The notes under the pieces were generated by a model. It saw only the letters and a list, made by a program, of their open reading frames with translations, was not told the origin of the DNA and ran no database searches. A stretch of DNA of 64,000 nucleotides, from contig NC_080571.1 in assembly GCF_030247185.1 (NCBI RefSeq), positions 143,037,986-143,101,985 on the forward strand. Direction: 5' to 3'. The DNA comes from Malaya genurostris (taxonomy: Eukaryota > Arthropoda > Insecta > Diptera > Culicidae). Below, piece after piece: positions 10,999 to 20,053 of this stretch; positions within the stretch are counted from its first letter, which is position 1, and the number at the start of each line of letters is the position of its first letter. A program made the position numbers and the translations under genes.

Positions 10999-12288
10999 AT
11001 GGATGAATCCATGGACGTAAATCCTAGCATGAATCCGATACCCCCACGAACGAAAAAATATCAGGAGAGCTCTTCTGGGCCTTGGATAGTCTTTTTTAGA
11101 CGTATATCAAAGCCATTAAACATTTTTCAAATTAATAAAGGTTTGACATCACGATACTCTTCAATCAAAGAGATCATAAAAGTAAATAACGATAAAATTC
11201 GTGTTGTGGTAAATAATTTGAAACACGCGAATGATATTGTCTCTTCGGAACATTTCAATAAAGAGTATAAAGTTTACATACCCTCCAAAGATGTCGAAAT
11301 TGACGGTGTTGTTACCGAAGCGAGTCTTTCGGTAGATGATTTACTCAAGCATGGTGTTGGTCGTTTCAAGAACTCTATGCTCGAGGGTGTGAAAATACTG
11401 GAGTGCAAACAACTGTACTCAGTAGTTCATGAAGAGGAAAAAAAAGTTTATCGCCCATCAGACTCGTTTCGAGTGACATTTGCCGGGTCTGCGTTGCCGT
11501 CCCATGTCTATGTCGATAAAATTCGCCTCCCTGTTCGGCTTTTTGTTCCAAATGTAATGAATTGTACGAACTGCAAAAAATTCGGCCACACAGCTACTTA
11601 CTGTAGTAATAAACCAAAATGTATTAAGTGTGAAGGGCCTCATAAAGATAATGATTGCAACAAGGAAATTGAAAAATGTATTTATTGTGGGAATAGTCCT
11701 CATGATGATATTTCAGTATGCACTGCATTTAAAGTGCACAAAGACAAAATTAAGCTTTCTTTAAAAGCACGGTCTAAGCGCACATATGCAGAAATGCTTA
11801 AAACGGTCATTGATGTCCCCCCTTTGGAAACCGAAAACGGGTTTTCAAATCTAGAGGAACCAGAGGACTCTGACTCTGACGAAAATAGTGAAGGTAATTC
11901 GTTTATCACTACCCAAGGGTCAGTTAAGAGAAAGAAGTCTTCCTCCAAATTACCAAAAAAGACACCTAAAATTTCATCTTCAAAAAAAGATCCCCGTGTT
12001 AAACAAAAAAAGTCAAAACCAAAGACTGTGCCTCCTGGTTTGTCAAATTCACAAACCAATCCAGGATCTAGTACAGAAAAAGATAATAATCCAGTGGGCT
12101 CCATTTCACAGCCACCAACAGGATTACTGAAGTTTTCGGAAATTGTTGAATGGATTTTCTCAGCATTCAATATATCTGAACCCTTAAAGACCCTCATAAT
12201 GGCATTCCTTCCAATAGCTAGAACCTTTTTGAAGCAGTTATCAGCTCAATGGCCTATTGTCTCAGGTTTTGTATCTTTTGATGGATAA
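10999..12288 (+). CDS. I-clade LINE ORF1 (gag) protein
   Basis: Intact 429-residue frame starting MDESMDVN. The N-terminal half holds a gag/RRM-like nucleic-acid-binding region. Three zinc knuckles follow: CTNCKKFGHTATYC (about 190-203), CIKCEGPHKDNDC (about 209-221) and CIYCGNSPHDDISVC (about 229-243). Then come a Ser/Lys-rich basic linker (about 310-350) and a hydrophobic C-terminal segment (about 383-425). Three knuckles are typical of I-factor gag, which packages the element RNA and brings it to the nucleus. The stop codon overlaps the likely ORF2 start (ATGGATAA, 12281-12288). The closest relative in the window is the frameshifted copy at 41650-42997. Confidence 0.9.
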   Translation: MDESMDVNPSMNPIPPRTKKYQESSSGPWIVFFRRISKPLNIFQINKGLTSRYSSIKEIIKVNNDKIRVVVNNLKHANDIVSSEHFNKEYKVYIPSKDVEIDGVVTEASLSVDDLLKHGVGRFKNSMLEGVKILECKQLYSVVHEEEKKVYRPSDSFRVTFAGSALPSHVYVDKIRLPVRLFVPNVMNCTNCKKFGHTATYCSNKPKCIKCEGPHKDNDCNKEIEKCIYCGNSPHDDISVCTAFKVHKDKIKLSLKARSKRTYAEMLKTVIDVPPLETENGFSNLEEPEDSDSDENSEGNSFITTQGSVKRKKSSSKLPKKTPKISSSKKDPRVKQKKSKPKTVPPGLSNSQTNPGSSTEKDNNPVGSISQPPTGLLKFSEIVEWIFSAFNISEPLKTLIMAFLPIARTFLKQLSAQWPIVSGFVSFDG

Positions 12289-15200
12289 TTTATCACCCGT
12301 CGCAAATGATACAATCACTGTCCTGCAGTGGAATTGTCGAAGCATCATGCCAAAACTTGATTCATTTAAAATATTATTGCATAGTCAAAAATGTGATGTA
12401 TTTGCTTTATGCGAAACATGGCTTACTTCAAACATAGCTTTAAATTTTAATGATTTTAACATTATACGTCTCGATAGAGACTCTCCGTATGGTGGAGTGC
12501 TTTTGGGAATTAAGAAATGCTATTCCTTTTATAGATTAAACATCCCTTCAACTTCTAGTATAGAAGTTGTTGCTTGCCAAATAAACATTAAAGGCAAAGA
12601 TATTTGCATAGCTTCGGTTTATATTCCTCCAAAAGCACAAGTTGGACAGCAACAGCTTAATGAAATGGTTGAAGCCCTTCCTGCACCACGATTGATTCTG
12701 GGGGATTTAAATTCGCACGGAATGATGTGGGGTTCCGTTTACAATGATAGCAGATCATCTTTAATACAAAACATTTGTGACAATTTTAGCATGACGGTAT
12801 TAAATATGGGTAGCATGACACGGATCCCAAGACCTCCGGCACGCCCAAGTGCATTAGATCTATCTCTTTGCTCAACATCAATTCGACTAGATTGCACCTG
12901 GAAAATACTGCCTGATTTACACGGTAGCGATCATTTACCAATCATCATCTCAATTAGCAGTAGCAATTGCATTGCTACTTCCGCTAGTATTCCATATGAT
13001 TTGACAAAAAATATCGACTGGATTAAATACCAAAGTAGTATCTCTAGTATTTTGAATTCAATGGAAGAGCTCCCTCCACTTGAAGAATATGACTTCCTCA
13101 TTTGTTCGATTCTGGAGGCAGCAGAACAATCCCAAACTAAACGCTTTCCTGGGCCAACGACTAACAGAAGGCCTCCCAACCCCTGGTGGGACAAAGAGTG
13201 CTCAGAGGCTAAACTCGCAAAACAAAATGCTTGCAAGACGTTTCTAAAACGGGGAGGAGGAACTCCTCAGAATTTTGAAAAACTTATGGTTTTAGAAACC
13301 AAGTACAAGAGCATACTTCGAGCCAAAAAATGTAGCTATTGGAGACATTTTGTCGAAGGTTTGTCAAGAGATACCTCAATGAGCACTCTTTGGAACACGG
13401 CCAGACGAATGAGGAATCGTACCGTGGGCAATGAGAGTGATGAATACTCGAACCGATGGATATTTGACTTTGCTAGGAAAGTTTGCCCAGATTCTGTTCC
13501 TACGCAGAGCATTATACGGGAATCTCCTCCAAATAATGGTTTTATTAATAACCCATTTTCAATGATGGAATTTTCTATAGCACTCTTGTCTTGTAACAAT
13601 AACGCTCCAGGGTTGGACAGAATTAAATTCAACTTGGTGAAGAATCTGCCCAACCTCGCAAAAAGACGTTTGTTGGAATTGTTCAACAAGTTTCTTGAGC
13701 AAAATATTGTTCCACCTGACTGGAGACAAGTGAAAGTTATCGCCATTCAAAAACCGGGGAAACCAGCTTCCAATCACAACTCATATAGACCCATTGCGAT
13801 GTTGTCCTGCATCAGAAAATTGTTCGAAAAAATTATTCTACGACGTCTCGACACTTGGGTCGAGACGAACGGTTTGTTGTCAGATACTCAGTTTGGCTTC
13901 CGTAGAAATAAAGGGACGAATGATTGCCTTGCATTACTTTCGTCTGACATCCAAATTGCCTTCGCTCAAAAGCAACAAATGGCATCTGTATTTTTAGACA
14001 TTAAAGGAGCATTTGATTCAGTTTCCATTGATGTTCTTTCAGACAAGCTTCACCAAAATGGACTCCCAGCGGTTATAAATAATTATTTGCACAACCTTTT
14101 ATCAGAGAAACGCATGCATTTTTCACATGGCGATTTGGCAACACTCAGAAATAGTTACATGGGTCTCCCGCAAGGCTCATGCCTCAGTCCGCTCCTCTAT
14201 AATTTTTACGTAAATGACATTGACAGCTGTCTAGTAACCCCATGTACACTAAGACAATTGGCAGATGATGGCGTGGTTTCAGTTACTGGACCCAAAGCTA
14301 TTGATCTGCATAAACCATTGCAAGATACCCTAGATAACTTGTCCGATTGGGCTGTTCATCTTGGTATCGAATTCTCTGCGGAGAAAACAGAGTTAGTCGT
14401 CTTTTCAAGAAAGCATGATCCCGCGCAGCTTCAGCTCCATATGATGGGAAGAATGATCCAACAGGTTTTAACTTTTAAATACCTCGGGGTGTGGTTCGAT
14501 TCCAAATGCACGTGGGGAGGACACATTAGGTTTCTGATAACAAAATGCCAACAAAGAGTAAATTTTCTTCGAACAATAACAGGATCTTGGTGGGGTGCTC
14601 ATCCGGAAGATCTAATAAAATTGTATCAGACAACGATACTTTCAGTGATGGAATATGGATGCGTTTGCTTTCGTTCCGCTGCAAACTCTCATATTATCAA
14701 ACTGGAGCGAATTCAGTATCGTTGTTTGCGAATTGCTTTAGGGTGCATGCATTCGACACATACAATGAGTCTTGAAGTTCTGGCGGGAGTTCTTCCATTA
14801 AAAGATCGATTTTGGGAGCTTTCATCACGCCTGCTAATAAGATGTGAGGTGCTGAATCCCATGGTAATTAATAATTTCGAACGACTAGTCGAGCTTCGAT
14901 CTCAAACAAAATTCATGACAGTATATTTTAACCATATGTCACAGGAAATCAACCCTTCAAGATATATTCCTATCCGTGTCAGCCTCCTAAATGTCCCTGA
15001 CTCAACTTTATTTTTCGATACATCCATGCAGCGCGAAGTGCGTGGAATCCCGGATCATCTACGTTCGACGGAAATCCCAAAAATATTTTCAAGTAAGTTC
15101 AGGCATATTGACTCTGAGAAAATGTTTTACACGGACGGATCGCGAATTGAAGAAGCGACAGGGTTTGGTATGTTCAACAATAATGTTTCGGCCTCATTTA

Positions 15201-15973
15201 GGCTTCAAGAACCTGCATCTGTTTATATAGCAGAGCTAGCAGCAGTTCAATATAGTTTGAGTGTAATCGTCACATTAATTCCAAACCATTATTTCCTCTT
15301 CACAGATAGTCTGAGTGCAATTGAAGCCATTCGCTCAAACATGACTGGCAAGACTGAACCGTTTTTCCTGGGCAAAATAAAACAGTGCCTGAACGACATA
15401 TTGAACAATAATTATCTAATCACTATAGTCTGGGTCCCGGCTCATTGCTCCATTCCTGGCAATGAAAGAGCCGATATTTTAGCCAAACGTGGTGCTATTG
15501 AGGGTGAAATTTATGAGAGACCAATTGCTTTCAACGAATTCTATAGCTCGTCTCGCCAAAGAACACTTGCCAGCTGGCAAGCTTCTTGGGATAAAGATGA
15601 TCTGGGTCGGTGGATGCACTCAATTATTCCGAAAATATCGACAAAGGCATGGTTCAGGGGACTGGATGTGAGTAGAGATTTCATTCGTGTGATGTCTAGA
15701 CTCATGTCCAATCACTACACGTTAGATGCACATCTCCTTCGAATTGGGCTCTCCGAGACTAATCATTGTGCTTGTGGCGAAGGTTATCGAGATATTGATC
15801 ATGTCGTTTGGACATGCGTGGAGTATCGTGATGTCAGATCTCAACTAATAAATTCTTTGCGTACCCAAGGTAGACTATCCAATATCCCAGTTCGAGACAT
15901 TCTTGCTTGTCGTGACCTTTCATACATGAAACTTATTTATCATTTCATAAAGAAAACTGGAGTTTCAATTTAA
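12281..15973 (+). CDS. I-clade LINE ORF2: endonuclease, reverse transcriptase, RNase H
   Basis: The frame is open from 12257 (1238 codons). I place the start at the ATG at 12281, because that ATG overlaps the ORF1 stop and is conserved in I-2 (1230 residues). Using numbering from 12257, the APE endonuclease has QWNCRS (about 24), CETW (about 52), GDLNSHG (about 148) and SDHLPI (about 221). RT has YRPIAML (about 515), LDIKGAFD (about 580), GLPQGSCLSP (about 635) and the catalytic LADDG (about 667). RNase H has YTDGS (about 957), ELAAVQ (about 995), FTDSLSA (about 1015) and WVPAHCSIPGNERAD (about 1060). A terminal C-x-C...H-x4-C finger lies near 1171. It performs target-primed reverse transcription in the nucleus. 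The usual YADD first residue is Leu here, as also seen in I-2. Confidence 0.92.
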   Translation: MDNLSPVANDTITVLQWNCRSIMPKLDSFKILLHSQKCDVFALCETWLTSNIALNFNDFNIIRLDRDSPYGGVLLGIKKCYSFYRLNIPSTSSIEVVACQINIKGKDICIASVYIPPKAQVGQQQLNEMVEALPAPRLILGDLNSHGMMWGSVYNDSRSSLIQNICDNFSMTVLNMGSMTRIPRPPARPSALDLSLCSTSIRLDCTWKILPDLHGSDHLPIIISISSSNCIATSASIPYDLTKNIDWIKYQSSISSILNSMEELPPLEEYDFLICSILEAAEQSQTKRFPGPTTNRRPPNPWWDKECSEAKLAKQNACKTFLKRGGGTPQNFEKLMVLETKYKSILRAKKCSYWRHFVEGLSRDTSMSTLWNTARRMRNRTVGNESDEYSNRWIFDFARKVCPDSVPTQSIIRESPPNNGFINNPFSMMEFSIALLSCNNNAPGLDRIKFNLVKNLPNLAKRRLLELFNKFLEQNIVPPDWRQVKVIAIQKPGKPASNHNSYRPIAMLSCIRKLFEKIILRRLDTWVETNGLLSDTQFGFRRNKGTNDCLALLSSDIQIAFAQKQQMASVFLDIKGAFDSVSIDVLSDKLHQNGLPAVINNYLHNLLSEKRMHFSHGDLATLRNSYMGLPQGSCLSPLLYNFYVNDIDSCLVTPCTLRQLADDGVVSVTGPKAIDLHKPLQDTLDNLSDWAVHLGIEFSAEKTELVVFSRKHDPAQLQLHMMGRMIQQVLTFKYLGVWFDSKCTWGGHIRFLITKCQQRVNFLRTITGSWWGAHPEDLIKLYQTTILSVMEYGCVCFRSAANSHIIKLERIQYRCLRIALGCMHSTHTMSLEVLAGVLPLKDRFWELSSRLLIRCEVLNPMVINNFERLVELRSQTKFMTVYFNHMSQEINPSRYIPIRVSLLNVPDSTLFFDTSMQREVRGIPDHLRSTEIPKIFSSKFRHIDSEKMFYTDGSRIEEATGFGMFNNNVSASFRLQEPASVYIAELAAVQYSLSVIVTLIPNHYFLFTDSLSAIEAIRSNMTGKTEPFFLGKIKQCLNDILNNNYLITIVWVPAHCSIPGNERADILAKRGAIEGEIYERPIAFNEFYSSSRQRTLASWQASWDKDDLGRWMHSIIPKISTKAWFRGLDVSRDFIRVMSRLMSNHYTLDAHLLRIGLSETNHCACGEGYRDIDHVVWTCVEYRDVRSQLINSLRTQGRLSNIPVRDILACRDLSYMKLIYHFIKKTGVSI

Positions 15974-16367
15974 TAAAGGCCCCTTTCAAGACTTAGTTCT
16001 GATCCCAGCTGCGTCCATGAGTTCAACCAATAGCTAAATTAGAATAAAAATAATGTAATGATACAAACAAACTCGAAACAGTTTATGAAATTATTAACAA
16101 AATGTCTGAAAATAACAGCTTATTTTATAATTTATAGAAGTTAATCGTTTGGTTCAAATAATATTTCCGAGTAGATTTCATAATTAATGACGAGTTACCT
16201 AAGATGATATTTAAGTAATAAGAGAATATGTTTTAATAAATGCAAAACGTTGTGACTATGTTAGAATTAAATTAGGATAAGAATATTATGTAAAAGTGAT
16301 GCTACGGCGAAGAAAAACTTATGTAAACTGCCTTAAGAAATAAACGTATTTATGAAAAAAAAAAAAA
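15974..16367 (+). other. 3' UTR and poly(A) tail of I-1
   Basis: AT-rich 3' UTR without ORFs, a polyadenylation signal AATAAA at 16339-16344, and an A-run from 16355. The same GAAATAAACGTATTTATGAA ending is seen in I-2 (complement of 34311-34335 and of 37698-37722). Confidence 0.75.
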
Positions 16368-16372
16368 TATCC

Positions 16373-16580
16373 AGTTTCAATTTTTTCGTGATTGCAAAGA
16401 TTGCAATAGCTGGGTTTGTTTATTTTTATTTGACAGTTCGAACAGCGCTAGTCGAAATCTAGTACCATCTTGTTAGGGTCTCGATCAAGCGGTCGAAAGC
16501 GATACGTAATGCCACAGTTCAGTCGAATCGACTTCGAAAATAATCGTTTCGAGAAACTCGATTCGAGATGCATAATGTCA
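16373..16580. other. Right part of inverted-repeat carrier
   Basis: TCGA-rich sequence that carries the right terminal repeat (16557-16580) and an internal copy of the same word near 16500. No gene. Confidence 0.45.
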
Positions 16581-16608
16581 GCCCTGATCAGTCTCTCGAT
16601 TCCACTCT

Positions 16609-16923
16609 CTATTGCGACATTAATCTGTTTTCGATGCTCTCCCGCAAACCAGCAAACGATTCAGAAATGGATGTTAGTTTCTCCATATCCTTCTTCATAT
16701 CGCTAATGAACGAATGAACATCGTTATCGACAATACTAGATACAACGTTACCTTCTAAACATTCTGCACATTTAAACAATAACGCCGGTAAATCCGCTAC
16801 CCAATTAGCAATAGCTCGGGTAAGGCCAGAACAGCGCTGGTGAAATAGATTCTCACAAACCAAACATTTAATTCCAACATCTGATATGGCTATATTCTCC
16901 CCACACTTCTTGCATTCCCCCAT
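16609..16923 (-). pseudogene. LINE ORF1 N-terminal part with PHD-like finger
   Basis: Frame of 104 codons starting MGECKKCGEN. Its Cys/His pattern is C4-x2-C7, C20-x2-C23, H28-x2-C31, C52-x2-C55, which is a PHD-like zinc finger, followed by a helical, coiled-coil-prone segment (MKKDMEKLTSISESFAGL). After a small shift the reading goes on as NVAIESGIERLI up to the carrier border at 16580. The rest of ORF1 is at 9048-7968. PHD-type fingers in ORF1 are known from CR1-like LINEs. The 5' UTR (16924 to about 17330) lies directly upstream. Confidence 0.65.
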
Positions 16924-17635
16924 GCTTCATTAACAAACCAAGCGGCCCGACACACACAAGAGGAGAACAAATCACAGAACAAAAGACGGTGCAAAAACAA
17001 TACAATAATCATTCAATAAATTACGGAACGACGCCGCTTTCTTTGGGCGAACGTCGCACGGTAATTTCGACACTTTTATCAATACAAATAGAAGCATGCA
17101 CAGAACACACTACTTATCTGTATTTAATACAATTCAAGCACTAATTCAGCACACAAGTTTTCACGAAAAGGAAATTATTTCACACAATTTTGGCAATTTG
17201 ATTCTGCACTAAAGACGCACAAGTTGTCATGTTCGCCATTAACACACACGAGAAAACCGACTTACCTCCACAAAAATAACTTTCACTTAATTTTCATCGC
17301 GACAACATATATGTTTTTATGCACTAATCGCATCTAAACTAAATTATCTAGACATTGTCAGGATAGATTTTTGATCCATGCTTTTGAAAGCGAGATTTTC
17401 AATGAACAAGTTGAAAGCTGCCGTTTTCAGCTATGCAACTCTTCCCTCAGAAAAAAGACTTTCCCGACCGCTAAAGTCAAACAATCATTCTGGAATTTTC
17501 ACAGAATAATCTAAACTAAATTTCTAAGAGATTGTCTGTTGGGTTTTTTGATATTCGTCACCGTTTCTGAGAAAATCAGATTTGAAGCGTGAAAATAGTT
17601 CTTTAAAACGCCCTAAAACACACTGGCCTCAGCCC
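16924..17635. other. LINE 5' UTR and right end of TTAA element
   Basis: No ORFs. The first about 400 bp probably are the 5' UTR of the minus-strand LINE. The last about 300 bp, ending in the inverted repeat at 17622-17635, belong to the TTAA element. I cannot place the border exactly. Confidence 0.45.
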
Positions 17636-18085
17636 TTAATTGGTATAATCTGATCTTGTGTCATGCAAGCTCGGAATTCCATGTTATGTCGTTTCCCCAT
17701 GAGAAATTGACAACTACCTCTGGATAAATTTTGAGTGCTTAAGATTAATTTCTAATTTATATTAGATGAACTCGATTGATAATGAGAAATAGTTTATCGC
17801 TTCAACCGAAATCGCAGAATGGTAGAGAAACTTAACGCTAAAAAACTGCTTGCATAAAAAACTTGAACACAAGCTTGGCGAAGAGAAGCTTAATTATCGA
17901 AATCGCAAGTATGTACAAAGATATAATTGCATATATTTGGGATAATGGTGTAATTTCGTCGGTCATAAAACAAATGCAAATCAAGACAAATGAAGTTCGG
18001 TGTTGATTCGGATTGATTGAACTTTTTGATTGTAGATCATTAGAAATTTGGGTTGCCTTGTTCCACGTCAATGGCTCGAACAACC
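17636..18085 (+). repeat. V repeat (copy A, right part)
   Basis: The complement of 17930-17636 aligns with 54341-54662. The 18085-17930 part has no second copy that I could find and may be another V segment. The TTAA at 17636-17639 marks the insertion point. A short minus-strand frame (17838-18089) has no recognisable domain. Confidence 0.7.
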
Positions 18086-18089
18086 CCAT

Positions 18090-19587
18090 GGGGCTGATCC
18101 TTGTAGTTTTTATTTTGAATTTTGTCTTTCAAAAATGACATTAAGTGTGAAATAAACACTTGAACCGCGATGGTATCGTGTTTAAGCACTTCTGAAATCA
18201 CAATGAAACTTAAATATTTAAGCTCTCCTGATTTTCTATAATAAATTTCAAACGGATGAATGGTTGCTTGATCATTGCTCCAATAGACACTATTGAACAG
18301 CATCCGGAAGCACAAACGAAAAATTTTCTGAAAAATCACAAACAATTACAATTTCTCCTATCTTTAAATTAGATTTTGCCTTTTTAAGAAAATCAGATTG
18401 CTGATTTTTAATAAAATCATGAGTCACAAATTTTCCTAATTTTTCGAAAAATATGCAGCAAATTCTTCCACTGGTTTGACAAATTTCTCTAGATCACATC
18501 TGTCAGTAGAAACCCATTGTTCAAATCTTATCTCAATCAAATCACGTTCCTCGAAATTGTCTGAAACGCGACTCTCCAGATCTTGTGTCGCTGGACAACT
18601 TTTGCATTCACGGAGGTAGCAGGATCTTCTCGATGAGTCACATAATAAATAATAATTCTTATCATCATACTTGAAATATTTTTCAACTGCATGCATCATT
18701 AATGAAACATTCTCATGGATTGTGCAAACACATATGTTATGTGAACCAGAACTTCAAAGCAACTTGTAGTGTTTTGGTCTTAATGCTGCAAATGTACTAA
18801 ATCCAATATATCGATCTCGAAATTCCTCCTTATAACCCAAATAAATTTCTTTCAATGATGAATAAAGCAATCGTTTTTGTTTGCGTTCACACTTACCATT
18901 CATTCTGACTGTGACGCAATCTCTTGATCCCGGCATTACTCTGCTGACGTCATCGCTGTTGAAATATTGAAGTACCTCGTTTTCTACCGTTTCGTTCCTT
19001 CTGCGTTCCGTTTAATTCATGGCTTTTTTCGTCCGTTGATTCTTGCCTCCGACACAATGTATTTGTTCGCTTTGAATTGGGTGGCTATTTTCTCCTTTGA
19101 CCACGAGTTTGGCAAGACTGACAACAAACGCACTTTTCATTCCTAGTGCAATCAGGCTTAGCATACTGCTCTATCATTTTAGTAATCACTTCATACAACT
19201 CTGCTGCTTTCGTTTTAAGTAATTCTGGATCTTCTTCATCCGCCGGGAACCCAAATATTTGCTTTTTTATACCTCTTGATATATCCAAATATTTTTCTCG
19301 AGGATAATTAACATTCCGGGTTTTCTCGTTGATATCGGAGACGCGTTGATTCCTGCGATGCCCTTGTTGAAGAGTTCAATGTTGTGTGCTCTTGATTACT
19401 CCGCCGCGACTGATGCTGAGTTGATTGCAGCTGCTGAAGGTACTTCCTCTAAATCGTATCGTAATCGTATCAATTTAACCTTGCACTTTTGAACTTCTAA
19501 TTTTCCAATTATGGTTTCTGTTAATTGGAAAAATTTTCCGAAACACACAAAACCAGGAAAAGGTTTACAACACTTAGGGAAAACCAT
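18090..19587 (-). pseudogene. N-terminal and central part of U-type transposon-like protein
   Basis: Minus-strand pieces in order: MVFPKCCKPFPGF (19587), an acidic linker, EEDPELLKTKAAELYEVITK with the finger-like KCVCCQSCQTRGQRRK (19140-19085), MPGSRDCVTVRMNGK with KQKRLLYSSLKEIYLGY (18936-18840), a Cys-rich stretch (CYLRECKSCPA, 18630), EQWVSTDRCDLEKF (18520) and WSNDQATIHPFEIYY (18280-18240). It ends at LKDKIQNKNYK (18095). The pieces lie in different frames, so the gene is dead. The order resembles an insect-wide multicopy protein that I take to be a DNA-transposon product, with DNA-contacting fingers first and a catalytic-like core after. Its C-terminal end is at 400-835. Confidence 0.6.
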
Positions 19588-19876
19588 ATTGTAGTATTGT
19601 AACTGTTTCGAAAGAGATTTGTTGTAAACTGATATCTGTTCTACGATGCATAGCTATTTATATGTGAAACAGGTAGAATTTAGGTAAGCAATTCGCCGGT
19701 ACGTACGTTGGTTGTAAACAGTAGGTAGTCAACTGGCACACCTCTTTGATTCTTCATGTGTTTATTCGTTTTGACGTAGTTACGTTAGTTCTACTGTTTA
19801 AATGATTATCTTTCAACGAGAACTTTCGAATATCTGTAACGAATATCTGCCATCAATCTGGTTTTTATAACAGCTT
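19588..19876. other. No recognisable gene
   Basis: AT-rich spacer between the U-type gene and the SINE. No ORF, repeat or RNA signature was seen. Confidence 0.4.
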
Positions 19877-19889
19877 TAAATAAAAATTA

Positions 19890-20041
19890 GGGGACGGGTA
19901 TAGCGTGATGGGTAAGTCGATGCCTTTCACGCAGCCCGCCTTGGTTCGATTCCCAACCCCGCGCATAGGGTCAGAAAGGTTTTCTGGCCCGAAGAGGCGA
20001 ATGACATTAATGTTAAAACCTCTATAATGGAAACAAAAAAT
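19890..20041 (+). mobile_element. tRNA-derived SINE with 13-bp TSD
   Basis: The head is tRNA-like, with a box A-like TAGCGTGATGGGTAAG (19901-19916) and a perfect-looking box B GGTTCGATTCC (19943-19953), 27 nt apart by intervening sequence. This head would form a pol III promoter. The body (TTCTGGCCCGAAGAGGCGAA) leads to an A-rich tail. TAAATAAAAATTA is directly repeated at 19877-19889 and 20041-20053. It resembles Feilai-type mosquito SINEs in design; I cannot confirm the family. It has no protein and depends on a LINE for mobility. Confidence 0.85.
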
Positions 20042-20053
20042 AAATAAAAATTA

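Larger units (their letters stand above)
10273..16367 (+). mobile_element. Full-length I-clade LINE (I-1), apparently intact
   Basis: The 5' end CATTCAGTAA matches the 5' end of the decayed copy I-2 at 43655. The unit carries a 5' UTR with minirepeats, ORF1, an overlapping ORF2 with RNase H, a 3' UTR with AATAAA at 16339-16344, and an A-run tail. AAAAATATCC is found before the 5' end (10262-10271) and after the tail (16363-16372); part of it overlaps tail A's, so the duplication is 5-10 bp. ORF2 with endonuclease, RT, RNase H and three gag knuckles places it in the I clade (MosquI-like). Both ORFs are open, so the copy may be young and competent. Confidence 0.88.
9020..16580. mobile_element. 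Inverted-repeat carrier element inserted in LINE ORF1
   Basis: At 9023 the LINE ORF1 stops and GGCATTATGTATCTCGATTCGA begins in variant form (about 9025-9045). At 16580 its inverted partner ends: reading the minus strand from 16578 gives GACATTATGCATCTCGAATC. A third copy of the word (GGCATTACGTATCG) is internal near 16500. Outside these points the LINE ORF1 picks up (ENRINVAIESGIERLI on one side, ATRRSSNEAFERK on the other). No target duplication could be found and no transposase is present. Without the I-clade LINE it carries, the element would be about 1.4 kb. Confidence 0.5.
1303..17635. mobile_element. TIR element with TTAA target duplication (filled with later insertions)
   Basis: TTAA is present on both sides (1299-1302 and 17636-17639). 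The ends are inverted repeats: GGGCTGATGCCAGT at 1303-1316, and the complement of 17622-17635 matches it at 13 of 14 positions. The uninterrupted V copy near 54660 shows the empty site with a single TTAA. TTAA duplications are typical of piggyBac and Kolobok superfamilies; purine-rich GGG ends fit Kolobok better, but no transposase is visible. Its own DNA is probably only 1303-1329, about 4642-5560 and about 17330-17635; the rest is later insertions. Confidence 0.8.

Noticed and set aside
11700..12197. 165-codon minus-strand frame
   Set aside because: Antisense of the intact I-1 ORF1; no independent motif.
17838..18089. 83-codon minus-strand frame beginning MGLFEPLTWNKATQ
   Set aside because: No family resemblance, inside a repeat border; frame probably accidental.
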